Positions 18,933-27,585 of a stretch of DNA of 64,000 bases are shown here, in pieces. A model generated the notes under the pieces. The model worked only from the letters and a program-made list of their open reading frames with translations. It had not been told where the DNA came from and made no database searches. The stretch's first letter is position 1. Each line of letters starts with the position of its first letter. Location of the stretch: NCBI RefSeq assembly GCF_963665995.1, contig NZ_OY762512.1:3472001-3536000 (forward strand). The letters are read 5' to 3'. The DNA is from Pleurocapsa sp. FMAR1 (GTDB lineage Bacteria > Cyanobacteriota > Cyanobacteriia > Cyanobacteriales > Xenococcaceae). A program made the position numbers and the translations under genes.

Positions 18933-20792
18933 ATGACTAATCCTAATAACCAATCTCAGATACTTTTACCGCCTAAGCCAACGCCTTTTTCAATTACAGA
19001 GTATTTGACGAGGCTACTTAACCGCTTGCAACCTTCTCCCGAAACTTTGGTTTTAATGGTGGCTTTAATCATCGGGGGCAGTTCGGGACTGGCGATGATT
19101 TTGTTTCATCATCTGATTGACCTGTTCCAAGCTTTAAGTTTTGAAAAACTATTGGGCAAAATCTCAGTCTGGGGTGGTTGGACTTTAATTTTAATTCCTA
19201 CTCTGGGAGGATTAATTGTCGGCATAATTAAATGGTTGTTTCCCCAGGTGCTAGGTCAAGATTTTTATACCTTAATTAGCAGTACCAGAGAACAAAAAAT
19301 CTCTCCTTGGCGACCCGCGATTAAAATGTTAGCAGCCTCAGTTTCTCTGGGAACGGGAGCATCTTTAGGACCAGAAAGCCCTAGCGTCGAGATTGGTTCT
19401 AATATCGGTATTTTACTGGGTCAACTGTTTCAAGTATCTAAGGATCGCTATCGACTATTGTTAGGTGCGGGGGCAGCAGCGGGTTTGGCAGCAGGCTTGA
19501 ATGCCCCCATAGCTGGCGTTTTTTTCGCCTTAGAGGTGGTACTGGGAACTGCATTTACTACTCCAGCAGCTAGTTTAATACTATTGTCGGCATTTTTAAG
19601 TGCAGCGATCGCTCGTGCTTTTCTAGGCGTACATCCTGCTTTTGAACTACCAGGCTACGAGGTTCTTAGCTATTGGGAATGGCTATTCTATCTAGGGTTG
19701 GGTATACTTGCCAGTTTGATATCTTTTGTCTACACTCAGGGGATTAAATTAGCTCAAGCTAGCTTTCGCGGGGAAGTTACTGGCTTCGGTTGGTTAGGGC
19801 AACTTCCCATCTGGATTAAACCAGCTTTGGGAGGAGCGATTTTAGGTGTTGTTGCCCTACAGTTGCCCCAAATCTTAGGGGTAGATTTCGCCACTATCGA
19901 ACAAATTTTGGCAGGAGGACAATTTAGCGTTTCTCTTTTGTGTTGGCTGTTGGCAGTTAAGCTAATTGTTACTGCTATTAGTTTGGGTAGCGGTTTTGTC
20001 GGCGGCGTATTTGCTCCAGCGATGTTTTTAGGTGCTTGTTTGGGGGCTGCTTACGGTAATTTTTTAACACTGGTTATTGGCTCAAACGTAGCCATTGCCC
20101 CACCTCCTGCCTACGCAATTGTGGGCATGGCAGCAGTCTTGGCTGGTAGCGTTAAAGCTCCTCTAACGGCGATCGCTTTATTATTTGAGCTATCCCAAAA
20201 CTATCTAATTATCTTACCTTCAATGGCTGCTGTTGGTGTCTGTGTCTGGGTCATCGGCTTAATTCAATCAAAACAAGATATCCAGGGTTTAAATCTCCAG
20301 CAAATGGGAATGAATTTAGCCAGACAAAATGATAGTGAGATTTTACAACAAGTCTCTGTAGCCGAGATGATGCTAACCTCCTATCTAGCATTACCAGATT
20401 CCCTATCTTTGCTCGAAGCTGGTTGTGAAATATTAACCTATAAGTGTCATACGGCTTTGGTATTAGATGAAGCTCAACAATTAGTAGGAGTTGTTAGCAC
20501 CACCGATATCAAAAGAAATATTGAGTTACAACGATCGTCAGAATCGTTAGCAATCGAGCAAAAACTAGGAGACATTTGCACAAAAGAAATACTTTACGCC
20601 TACCCCGATGAGCTTTTAATTACAGCTTGGGAAAGAATGGGAGTTAGAGGTCTGTATCTGTTGCCAGTAGTAGATAGAAATAACCCGCGTCAAATTCTGG
20701 GGATAATTAACAAAGAGCAAATTAATCTGGCTGAAGACCTAATTTCTACCCAGGCAGTACTTGAGCCTTACTTGTCACCAGAGAATTTTTAA
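18933..20792 (+). CDS. ClC-family chloride channel/antiporter with CBS domains
   Basis: 619 residues. The membrane part (about 35-445) contains the three selectivity-filter motifs: GTGASLGPESPSVEIGSN, AGLNAPIAGVFFALE (with the gating-type Glu) and GSGFVGGVFAPAMFLGA. The soluble tail (about 455-610) holds a CBS pair: VAEMMLTSYLALPDSLSLLEA, then LVGVVSTTDIKRN and ILGIINKEQI. ClC proteins carry chloride or H+/Cl- exchange in plasma or thylakoid membranes; CBS domains usually sense adenylates. GPESP, not GREGP, is present at the first motif, as in the family branch common in cyanobacteria. Its TAA stop overlaps the ATG of a 49-codon frame. Confidence 0.93.
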   Translation: MTNPNNQSQILLPPKPTPFSITEYLTRLLNRLQPSPETLVLMVALIIGGSSGLAMILFHHLIDLFQALSFEKLLGKISVWGGWTLILIPTLGGLIVGIIKWLFPQVLGQDFYTLISSTREQKISPWRPAIKMLAASVSLGTGASLGPESPSVEIGSNIGILLGQLFQVSKDRYRLLLGAGAAAGLAAGLNAPIAGVFFALEVVLGTAFTTPAASLILLSAFLSAAIARAFLGVHPAFELPGYEVLSYWEWLFYLGLGILASLISFVYTQGIKLAQASFRGEVTGFGWLGQLPIWIKPALGGAILGVVALQLPQILGVDFATIEQILAGGQFSVSLLCWLLAVKLIVTAISLGSGFVGGVFAPAMFLGACLGAAYGNFLTLVIGSNVAIAPPPAYAIVGMAAVLAGSVKAPLTAIALLFELSQNYLIILPSMAAVGVCVWVIGLIQSKQDIQGLNLQQMGMNLARQNDSEILQQVSVAEMMLTSYLALPDSLSLLEAGCEILTYKCHTALVLDEAQQLVGVVSTTDIKRNIELQRSSESLAIEQKLGDICTKEILYAYPDELLITAWERMGVRGLYLLPVVDRNNPRQILGIINKEQINLAEDLISTQAVLEPYLSPENF

Positions 20793-20941
20793 TGTTGTTT
20801 AATTTTTTAACTTTTGTTTTCGACCTTGCCGAACAATGGCATCGGGATGCGTTGGAACTTAAAAACCGCTTCAATAAAGATTTTTGGCTGAACGACCTCG
20901 ATTATTGTGCCTTAGCATTCTTAAGAATTGTAGCTCTTTAA
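20792..20941 (+). CDS. Small ORF overlapping the ClC stop (49 aa)
   Basis: An ATG at 20792 overlaps the ClC stop (TAATG), a classic coupling geometry. The frame runs 49 codons: MLFNFLTFVFDLAEQWHRDA, then LKNRFNKDFWLNDLDYCALA and a short tail. It has a hydrophobic, aromatic N-terminus and then a charged amphipathic stretch. I recognise no family. It could be a small ClC-associated protein or the head of a decayed gene, since its aromatic composition looks protein-like. No terminator separates it from ClC. Confidence 0.4.
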   Translation: MLFNFLTFVFDLAEQWHRDALELKNRFNKDFWLNDLDYCALAFLRIVAL

Positions 20942-21025
20942 ATTAAGGAAGCATAAGACAATCCAGAATTAAATACAGTCGTGATAACATTCTTCTCAAT
21001 CATTAGATTGGAGTAAAAACAGAGA

Positions 21026-21877
21026 GTGAGTAGATTACTAATACGTTTAGCTATTGGCGCAATCTTCGCTGTCTTTGGGATGTTTAACTATTTTACCAAT
21101 GTTAGTGAAAACCCGATCACGGGAGAAAAACAAAGAGTTCAGCTTTCACCACAGCAAGAAGTAGTCATCGGTCGTCAGTCTGCCCAGCAAATGGCTGCCC
21201 AGTACGGCAATTTGTATCCCGATCGAGTTTTACAAGACTATGTAGATCGGGTAGGAAATCGGGTAGTAGAAGATTCAACAGCCAAAAATTCAGTCTATCC
21301 TTTTGAGTTTCATTTACTAAGCGATCGCCGAACAATTAACGCCTTTGCACTCCCAGGAGGACAGGTATTTCTGACCGCAGCTTTATTAAGTAAACTAGAT
21401 TCTGAGGCACAGCTTGCAGGAGTTTTAGGTCATGAAGTAGGTCATGTAATTGGTAGACATGGTGCAGAACATTTAGCCAAACAACAGTTAGGTAGTGCCT
21501 TGGTCAATGCCGTGGGCATTGCTGCCAGCGATCGCCCTGGAGATGGTAGACAGGCAGCTATTTTGGCACAAGCGGTTAATCAAATGGTCAATCTTAAGTA
21601 TGGCAGAGAAGATGAGCTTGAAAGCGATCGCCTAGGATTGGAATTTATGACCGAGGCTGGCTACAGTCCTATCGGTATGCTGGAGTTAATGAAAATCCTT
21701 AATTCTGCCAGAGGTGATGTAGGAGGACAACCAGAGTTCATGAGTACTCACCCGAATCCTGGTAATCGTATTGCACAGCTACAAACCATTATCAACCAAG
21801 AATATCCTAATGGTATTCCAGGTGGTTTGGAAGAAGATAAAGATCGCTTTGCTCAAGTAGTAGCACCTCGAATTTAG
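21026..21877 (+). CDS. M48-family zinc metalloprotease, exported
   Basis: 283 residues from GTG. An N-terminal hydrophobic helix (about 3-24, LLIRLAIGAIFAVFGMFNYF) serves as a signal or anchor. The active site is HEVGH (136-140) in LGHEVGHVIGRHGAEHLA, with the third zinc ligand Glu in REDELESDRLGLEFM (about 194). This matches BepA/LoiP-type periplasmic M48C proteases (quality control of membrane or outer-membrane proteins) rather than HtpX, which has four helices. No TPR tail is present. It is followed by a DUF456 gene 54 bp downstream. Confidence 0.9.
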   Translation: MSRLLIRLAIGAIFAVFGMFNYFTNVSENPITGEKQRVQLSPQQEVVIGRQSAQQMAAQYGNLYPDRVLQDYVDRVGNRVVEDSTAKNSVYPFEFHLLSDRRTINAFALPGGQVFLTAALLSKLDSEAQLAGVLGHEVGHVIGRHGAEHLAKQQLGSALVNAVGIAASDRPGDGRQAAILAQAVNQMVNLKYGREDELESDRLGLEFMTEAGYSPIGMLELMKILNSARGDVGGQPEFMSTHPNPGNRIAQLQTIINQEYPNGIPGGLEEDKDRFAQVVAPRI

Positions 21878-21901
21878 AGCTTAATATTTTCTATATTTTT
21901 T

Positions 21902-21928
21902 ACTAATAACTAATAACTAATAACTAAC
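21902..21928. repeat. Heptanucleotide tandem repeat
   Basis: ACTAATA is repeated three times exactly plus a partial fourth, ending just before the DUF456 start codon. Short tandemly repeated heptamers are common in cyanobacterial intergenic DNA. Confidence 0.8.
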
Positions 21929-21930
21929 TT

Positions 21931-22482
21931 ATGGATATAACTACTATTTATTGGATTGTCTTAGCAGTAATGGCAATAGGAGTGATTGGGGCAATTATTC
22001 CTGGGCTTCCTGGCAGCAGCATTATTTTAGTTGCTATTTTGGTTTGGAGTATCGTCACTAATTTTGCGGGTATTGGCTTACCTATGATTTTAATCTTTAC
22101 TGTCCTGATTCTTAGTGCAGTAGTCGAATATTTAGCACTGTATTTTGGAGCAAAACAGTCTGGGGCTAGCAAATGGAGTCAGTATGGTGCAATTATCGGT
22201 ATGGTTATGGGTTTTGTAGGCTTATTACCCGCCTTACCCCTTGGAGGTCCTTTAATTGGTGTTTTAGTCGGTGCAGTATTAGGGGCGTTTATTGGCGAGT
22301 ATCTCTATCGCAGCAACCTTGAATCAAATCAGCGCATCAAGCAGGCTTTTAAAGCTAGTACAGGAATTGTTGTCGCTTCAATTATTGGTAATGTGATTGA
22401 AGCTTTATTGGCAGCATTGGCAGTAGCGATTTTTGTTTACTCTACTTGGTCTTACGTTTTTCCAGCAGTTAATCAATACTAA
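21931..22482 (+). CDS. DUF456-family membrane protein
   Basis: 183 residues, almost entirely hydrophobic, with five or six membrane segments. The family hallmark at the first loop, IGAIIPGLPGSSIILVAI, is present (residues ~17-33), and Gly-rich helices follow (GPLIGVLVGAVLGAFIGEYLY). DUF456 proteins are small integral membrane proteins of unknown role, in which the PGLPG loop suggests a buried re-entrant element. The ATG directly follows the heptamer repeat. It is probably co-transcribed with the M48 protease upstream. Confidence 0.9.
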   Translation: MDITTIYWIVLAVMAIGVIGAIIPGLPGSSIILVAILVWSIVTNFAGIGLPMILIFTVLILSAVVEYLALYFGAKQSGASKWSQYGAIIGMVMGFVGLLPALPLGGPLIGVLVGAVLGAFIGEYLYRSNLESNQRIKQAFKASTGIVVASIIGNVIEALLAALAVAIFVYSTWSYVFPAVNQY

Positions 22483-22555
22483 ATTAAATGGTGTTTACTA
22501 CAAATATTTCGTAAGGGCTAACGACCGTTTGCCCCTACAAATAATTATTTAACTT

Positions 22556-22735
22556 ATGGAAAACAATCTGGCAATAGTCTTTTCTGTTTTGTTTTGGCTA
22601 ACTCCAGTTGCCTTAACAATTCATCTGGCACTAAAAAAAACTGAGTCTGATGCTTATAAAAAAAGACTTGGTTATATCTATGGAGGACTGTGGGCGATCG
22701 CTTTTCTTAGTTACGGCTGGCTGTTTATTCAATAA
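22556..22735 (+). CDS. Small two-helix membrane protein (59 aa)
   Basis: An ATG frame of 59 codons: MENNLAIVFSVLFWLTPVAL, a polar loop ALKKTESDAYKKRLG, and a second helix beginning IYGGLWAIAFLSYGWLFIQ. Two predicted membrane helices joined by a basic loop make a coherent hairpin protein. The frame contains a HIP1 site (GCGATCGC) that is fully translated. It lies 73 bp after the DUF456 gene on the same strand, and its last 11 bp overlap the 3' end of rdgB. I recognise it as a cyanobacteria-type hypothetical, without function. Confidence 0.65.
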   Translation: MENNLAIVFSVLFWLTPVALTIHLALKKTESDAYKKRLGYIYGGLWAIAFLSYGWLFIQ

Positions 22736-23315
22736 CCAAGCTTTGAGACAATTCTTGTAACTCTGGCATCAACTGAGCAAAAGCTACTCCACGATGACTA
22801 ACTTGTCCTTTAGTTGCAGCAGGCATTTCAGCAAAAGTTTGCTGTCTTGTGGGTACATAAAAAATAGGATCGTAGCCAAAGCCACCTTTACCGCGAGGGG
22901 AATGTAATATTTCCCCTGGACAGATACCTTCTGTTTCTAAAACTATCTTGCCATCAGGACTGGCGATCGCAATTGCACAGATAAACTTTGCCTGTCTATT
23001 CTTTGTAGCCCCTAATTCCCTTAGCAAACGATTAATTCTGTCTGCGTCTGTCTTGCCATAGCGCGATGAATAAATTCCTGGCGCACCATCAAGAGCGTCT
23101 ACCGCCAATCCAGAATCATCGGCGATCGCCCATTCGCCCAAAGCTTTTGCCACCTCTGAGGCTTTGAGGTGAGCATTAGCAATAAATGTAGTACCTGTTT
23201 CTTCTACATCTATTGACTCAGGTTTTAACTGCAATTCCCAAGGCAAGCCAGTTAAATATTCCTGCATCTCCTGCACTTTACCAGGATTTCCCGTAGCGAC
23301 TATTAGCTTCTTCAT
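22725..23315 (-). CDS. rdgB: XTP/dITP pyrophosphatase (HAM1)
   Basis: 196 residues of the HAM1/RdgB family. The substrate-binding N-terminal signature is LIVATGNPGKVQEM. The family also shows IADDSGLAVDALDGAPGIYSSR with the catalytic Asp, and GGFGYDPIFYVP near the C-terminus, with HRGVAFAQL closing. It removes deaminated purine nucleotides (XTP, dITP) from the pool. The gene sits 17 bp downstream of the phosphohexomutase gene on the same strand, so the two are probably one transcript. Confidence 0.96.
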   Translation of the reverse strand: MKKLIVATGNPGKVQEMQEYLTGLPWELQLKPESIDVEETGTTFIANAHLKASEVAKALGEWAIADDSGLAVDALDGAPGIYSSRYGKTDADRINRLLRELGATKNRQAKFICAIAIASPDGKIVLETEGICPGEILHSPRGKGGFGYDPIFYVPTRQQTFAEMPAATKGQVSHRGVAFAQLMPELQELSQSLVIE

Positions 23316-23332
23316 TGCTTATGGTTTATTGA

Positions 23333-24769
23333 TTAAGAGTTTGCCCAATCTCTTGCCCATTCTAAAACTTGACGCACTTCAGGCATAGTAGGAGCTTGAC
23401 AATAAAGGCGTAGCACTGGCTCTGTACCACTAAAGCGGATTAGCAACCAAGTCATGTCGCTCATTCTAAATTTATAGCCATCTACATCCAGGCAATCTAT
23501 TACAGGCATTCCTGCAACTTTTTGAGGCGTTTCGTTTTGCAAACGCTCTAGCAGTTTAGCTCGTACCTCCATACTTGCCAGAGGTAAATCAATGCGGTCA
23601 TACACAGCCGTAAAGTTGGTTTTTTGCTGTAGTCGAGCGTAAATAGTACCTAAATCTTCTCCCGACTCTACTACGGCTTCTAAAACATAGAGAGCCGACA
23701 ATAAAGCATCTCGCTCTGGTATGTGCGTACCATAGCCAATGCCTCCAGACTCTTCTCCACCGATCATCACTTCAGCGTGCATCATTCTGTCGCCGATATA
23801 TTTATAGCCGATGGGGGTTTCGTATACAGAGCGTCCATAGGATGCAGCTAGACGGGGAATTAAGTCTGAACCGCTAACGGTTTTGACAATCTCCCCTGTA
23901 AAGCCTTTGCGTTCGGCTAGATGTTCGATCAAAATGGGGATTAACACTTGTGAACTAAGAAAGTTACCTTCCCCATCGGCACCAGCAATGCGATCGCTAT
24001 CTCCGTCAAATACCAAGCCAACCCTGAGACTATCAGGGTATTGTTTTGCTCCTTCTTTGATGGCGCGAAAAAAATCAGGCAGATATTTTGGTAAAGGTTC
24101 GGGTGCGCCACCACCAAATAAAGGATCGCGATCGCTATTTATTTCTTCTACAGGGCAACCTAATAAACGTTCTAATCCTGTTGCTGCTGCACCGTGCATT
24201 ACGTCTACATATACTTTTAATTTTCCCGAAGCGATCGCCTCTTTTATCTTAGGGATATCTACTTTCTGCTGTAATCCCTGACAATAGCTAGCCCAAGGAT
24301 CGAACATTTCTAGTTTTCCTGGATCCGCTTGAGGGACAGGTCGATCCAGCCTAGCTTCTATTTGCTCGGTAATTTCTGGCGGCACAGAACCACCAAAAGC
24401 ACTTTTAACTTTCAATCCCAAGTAGGCAGCAGGGTTATGGGATGCGGTCATTACAATTGCACCCAGAGCATTATGTGCTTTTGCTGCCCAACTAAAGGCA
24501 GGAGTAGGGGCAAAACATTCAGATAACAGTACGTCAAATCCCGCTGCTTGGATTGATTCTGCGGTTAATTTTGCAAAATCTTCCGCCATAAAGCGGCGAT
24601 CGTATCCAACAATAACCGTTTTATTATTTGCCGTATCACCATAATTATCTGCCAAAACTTGAGCTGCGATCGGTGCTAAGGTAGCTACTCGCTCAAAGGT
24701 AAAGTCAGCAGCAATTACCCCACGCCAGCCGTCTGTCCCAAATTTAATTGGATTAATCTTATAAACCAT
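23333..24769 (-). CDS. Phosphoglucomutase/phosphomannomutase family protein
   Basis: 478 residues of the alpha-D-phosphohexomutase family. The phosphoserine loop is TASHNP (about 108-113), the metal loop is DGDSDR (about 255), the sugar-binding loop is GGEESGGIGYG (about 337), and the phosphate-binding loop is RFSGTEPVLR near the C-terminus. FGTDGWRG opens the protein. Cyanobacterial homologues act as phosphoglucomutase or phosphomannomutase for glycogen and cell-wall sugar supply; the sequence does not settle which. It precedes rdgB in one unit. Confidence 0.93.
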   Translation of the reverse strand: MVYKINPIKFGTDGWRGVIAADFTFERVATLAPIAAQVLADNYGDTANNKTVIVGYDRRFMAEDFAKLTAESIQAAGFDVLLSECFAPTPAFSWAAKAHNALGAIVMTASHNPAAYLGLKVKSAFGGSVPPEITEQIEARLDRPVPQADPGKLEMFDPWASYCQGLQQKVDIPKIKEAIASGKLKVYVDVMHGAAATGLERLLGCPVEEINSDRDPLFGGGAPEPLPKYLPDFFRAIKEGAKQYPDSLRVGLVFDGDSDRIAGADGEGNFLSSQVLIPILIEHLAERKGFTGEIVKTVSGSDLIPRLAASYGRSVYETPIGYKYIGDRMMHAEVMIGGEESGGIGYGTHIPERDALLSALYVLEAVVESGEDLGTIYARLQQKTNFTAVYDRIDLPLASMEVRAKLLERLQNETPQKVAGMPVIDCLDVDGYKFRMSDMTWLLIRFSGTEPVLRLYCQAPTMPEVRQVLEWARDWANS

Positions 24770-24879
24770 AAAATTTAAAATTTAGTGACCAAAAATAACA
24801 CTTTTAAGATTAACTGTTTCTCTATAGTTTGGAAACCTGAAAAGGAACAAAACTAAGTTCAATCTTATCTCGTACCTAC

Positions 24880-25197
24880 TTAGACTTCTTTTGATGAGTT
24901 GTCCTGGTTTTGCTCTATATTCTGCAATAAATCTTTTAATCTCATTCTTTCGATATAAGGCCAGCCACCCTTTTCTTCAATATCCTTGACAAACTGATAC
25001 AGATCGTTGCGAGTCTGAGGCAGAGCTTTTTCAAAAAAACTTACTCTGATTTGACGATGAATTTGTTCTAAATCTCGTAACAAAGACAATAAAAACAGAC
25101 TATCATTTTGATTTTCTGCTGCTAAGGCACAAATATCTTTGGCTGCGTCTTGCAATATATTATCCGAACTCATATCAATATTTTGCTCTTGAGTCAT
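24880..25197 (-). CDS. Conserved cyanobacterial hypothetical (105 aa)
   Basis: A soluble, helical 105-residue protein: NILQDAAKDICALAAENQ, SLFLLSLLRDLEQIHRQIR, then LYQFVKDIEEKGGWPYIERM and LKDLLQNIEQN. No Cys clusters, no membrane segment. The pattern of a hydrophobic-heptad helical pair followed by GGWPYIERMRL is one I associate with an uncharacterised cyanobacterial family. It stands alone with its own intergenic region on both sides, upstream of psbO on the opposite strand. Function unknown. Confidence 0.7.
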   Translation of the reverse strand: MTQEQNIDMSSDNILQDAAKDICALAAENQNDSLFLLSLLRDLEQIHRQIRVSFFEKALPQTRNDLYQFVKDIEEKGGWPYIERMRLKDLLQNIEQNQDNSSKEV

Positions 25198-25327
25198 CTG
25201 TCAAACACAGTAAAAATAAACCTTGTCTACTTTATAAACAATTCACTTCGATATTAAACCGATTTTACTGCCCTTGTCTGCAAAATAAATTTAGTATTGT
25301 GAATTGTGAGATTTTTGGGCGATCGGA

Positions 25328-25352
25328 TTATTTGGTAGTCCTTATTTGGTAG
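25328..25352 (+). promoter_or_regulatory. 11-bp direct repeats upstream of psbO
   Basis: TTATTTGGTAG occurs at 25328-25338 and again at 25342-25352, a 14-bp period that is not a whole helical turn. It lies about 150 bp upstream of psbO. It could be a regulator site or part of the promoter region; there is no direct evidence of binding. Confidence 0.35.
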
Positions 25353-25422
25353 AGTAGAAAGCATCTATAAAAATGGCTAAATTATTAACAACAGCCTATT
25401 TGCGACATCTTTCGCGCTCGAT

Positions 25423-25464
25423 GTCATCGCCAGATCTGCTTTTAAAAGCAGATCTGGCGATGAC
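25423..25464. repeat. Perfect 42-bp palindrome in the psbO leader
   Basis: The left half GTCATCGCCAGATCTGC plus TTTT is followed directly by its exact reverse complement, with no spacer. Just upstream GACATC (25405-25410) can pair with GATGTC (25420-25425), overlapping the left edge of the palindrome, so the two hairpins would compete. The structure ends about 33-45 bp before the psbO start codon and lacks a T-tract. Confidence 0.9.
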
Positions 25465-25496
25465 TGCCTTCCGCAGTTAAATCTAAAATTGACAAA

Positions 25497-26336
25497 ATGA
25501 AGTTGACTATGAGATACCGTACAATTATTGCTAGCCTCCTGGCACTATGCTTGGGAGTGCTAACAGCCTGTAGTAATTCTAGTAAAGTAAGCAGAAACGA
25601 ATTAACTTACGACGATATTGTTAACACTGGAATAGCTAACACCTGTTTAGAGTTGCCCAATAGCAGTCGTGGGTCTATCGCTATTGAATCAGGTAAAAAC
25701 TATACTATTCGCGATTTGTGCCTAGAACCTAGAGAATATTTCGTTAGAGAAGAACCCGTTAATAAACGTCAAAAAGCTGAATATATCCAAGGCAAATTAT
25801 TAACTAGATATACTTCTAGTCTCGATCAAATTCAAGGCAAAATTGACCCCAACTCTGATGGAACTTTAACTTTCACCGAGATCGATGGTCTTGATTTCCA
25901 ACCAGCTACGGTTTTGCTACCTGGCGGGAAAGAAGTTCCTTTCTTGTTTACTATGAAGCAATTTGTTGGCACTACTCTAGGTAGTGCTAATTCTATCAAT
26001 ACTTCAACCGACTTTGAGGGCGAATTTAATGTGCCTTCCTATCGTGGTCAAGTTTTCTTAGATCCAAAAGGACGTAGCCTTGCTAGTGGTTATGATAATG
26101 CCGTTGCTTTACCTGGGTTAGCAGATGACTCTAGATTTTCTAACGCCAACGTCAAAGAGTTTGTTTCTCGTAAGGGCAAAATGTCTCTTAACGTCACCAA
26201 AATAGACGGTGAGACTGGAGAGATTGCTGGCGTATTTGAAAGCGAGCAACCTTCTGCTACTGATTTAGGTGCAGAAGAACCAGAAGAAGTTAAAGTTCGT
26301 GGTATTTTCTATGGCAGAATTGAATCTAATGTTTGA
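25497..26336 (+). CDS. psbO: Photosystem II manganese-stabilising protein PsbO
   Basis: 279 residues. The likelier start is the internal ATG at 25509 (MRYRTIIASLLALCLGVLTAC), which gives the usual cyanobacterial signal with a lipobox-like LTAC. The mature protein begins with LTYDDIVNTGIANTCLEL, whose Cys pairs with RDLCLEP to form the conserved disulfide. LDFQPATVLLPGG, GRSLASGYDNAVALPG and the C-terminal EVKVRGIFYGRIE are family hallmarks. PsbO caps the Mn4CaO5 cluster on the lumenal face of PSII. An unusual palindrome occupies the leader and a strong terminator follows. Confidence 0.98.
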   Translation: MKLTMRYRTIIASLLALCLGVLTACSNSSKVSRNELTYDDIVNTGIANTCLELPNSSRGSIAIESGKNYTIRDLCLEPREYFVREEPVNKRQKAEYIQGKLLTRYTSSLDQIQGKIDPNSDGTLTFTEIDGLDFQPATVLLPGGKEVPFLFTMKQFVGTTLGSANSINTSTDFEGEFNVPSYRGQVFLDPKGRSLASGYDNAVALPGLADDSRFSNANVKEFVSRKGKMSLNVTKIDGETGEIAGVFESEQPSATDLGAEEPEEVKVRGIFYGRIESNV

Positions 26337-26403
26337 GCTTTTAAATAACATTAATTTAGCTATTTAATTTACTAGTTATTTTCAAATAAGCTAATACTAT
26401 ACA

Positions 26404-26425
26404 GGGGCGAAAGCCCCATTTTTTT
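26404..26425 (+). terminator. psbO intrinsic terminator
   Basis: GGGGC-gaaa-GCCCC is followed by A and seven T. The GNRA tetraloop is ideal. It lies 67 bp after the psbO stop. Confidence 0.9.
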
Positions 26426-26703
26426 GCTCAAAAACATATCTTTAGTTAATAGCTTTAAATGAGATTATTTGCTAGTTTTATTGGTGGAAACACCTAATAA
26501 ACAAGTATTTACATAGAATAAAAGCTCAAATATTAAGTGTAAATCGGGTCTTTATTTAAAATTGATAAAACAATAATAGTGTAAATGCTGTTGTCCTGGA
26601 TAGAGAATAAATAATAAGCTGAAATTGTTCGAGTACAGATTTTATTCAATCGAGTAAATATTAACTTTTAAATTAAATATTCTCTCTATCTAGGAATAAG
26701 TTA
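26426..26703. other. AT-rich upstream region of the sigma-factor gene
   Basis: After the psbO terminator there is no gene until 26704. The stretch is AT-rich with no repeat or clear promoter motif that I can defend. Confidence 0.4.
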
Positions 26704-27480
26704 ATGACGGCTTGTATTAGCAAAGATATTAAAATAGACAGTCTTTTTCTATTTCAGGAATACCAACAAAAACCAAACACAAATATCCGTAATCAGATTA
26801 TGGAGCTAAACTTTGGTTTAGTAAAAAAAGAAGCTTATCATTGGATGAATCAATGCAATGAGAGTTACGAGGATTTATTACAGGTTGGTTCTATTGGCTT
26901 GATTAGATCGATTGAACGTTTTAGTGTTGAAAAAGGCAATGCTTTTAGTTCTTTTGCAATTCCTTATATTAGAGGTGAAATTCAACACTATCTTCGAGAC
27001 AAAAGTAGTACTCTAAGGATTCCTAGACGCTGGTTAGAATTAAGGCAACAATCGGTAGCCTTTGTACATAATTTTCGAGAAGAATATCATCGTCAGCCAA
27101 CCAATTTAGAAATTGCCAACTATCTGAGCGTGTCAGTTAAGGAGTGGCAAGATATTAAGCTGGCATATCAAAATCGTAAACCTTTAAGTCTAGATATTTC
27201 TGTTAATAATGACGTAGAAAACCAAACTAGTCTTGGTGATATGGTTGCCGATCCAAAAAATCGTAGTTTTCAGTTGGCTCATGAAGATAGAATACGTTTA
27301 CAGCAGGCTTTATCAGAATTAGAAGAACGAACTAGAGATGTTTTAGAGTTCGTTTTTCTGCATGACTTAACTCAAAAAGAGACAGCGAAAATGCTAGGAA
27401 TTAGCGTCGTAACTGTTTCTCGTCAAATGAAAAAAGGTTTAAATTTACTAAAAAAATCAATGACTCAAGAAAACCCATAG
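26704..27480 (+). CDS. sigF: SigF-like group 3 RNA polymerase sigma factor
   Basis: 258 residues containing sigma regions 2, 3 and 4 of the SigB/SigF type. Region 2 shows DLLQVGSIGLIRSIERF and FSSFAIPYIRGEIQHYLRDK. Region 3 shows RIPRRWLELRQQ and PTNLEIANYLSVS. Region 4 shows LSELEERTRDVLEFVFLHDLTQKETAKMLGISVVTVSRQMK, the -35-binding helix-turn-helix. Cyanobacterial SigF controls pilus genes and motility and stress responses in Synechocystis. Here the next gene (106 bp downstream) encodes a PilP-like lipoprotein, which fits that role. No anti-sigma gene is adjacent. Confidence 0.88.
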   Translation: MTACISKDIKIDSLFLFQEYQQKPNTNIRNQIMELNFGLVKKEAYHWMNQCNESYEDLLQVGSIGLIRSIERFSVEKGNAFSSFAIPYIRGEIQHYLRDKSSTLRIPRRWLELRQQSVAFVHNFREEYHRQPTNLEIANYLSVSVKEWQDIKLAYQNRKPLSLDISVNNDVENQTSLGDMVADPKNRSFQLAHEDRIRLQQALSELEERTRDVLEFVFLHDLTQKETAKMLGISVVTVSRQMKKGLNLLKKSMTQENP

Positions 27481-27585
27481 TTTCTAATCTCTGGCTAATC
27501 TGAAAATCAACTGTTATCTTGGAGCTTGAACTATTTGGCTGCACATTAAATAAGGTAATTTTAATTAAACCTTAGACTAATTTTT

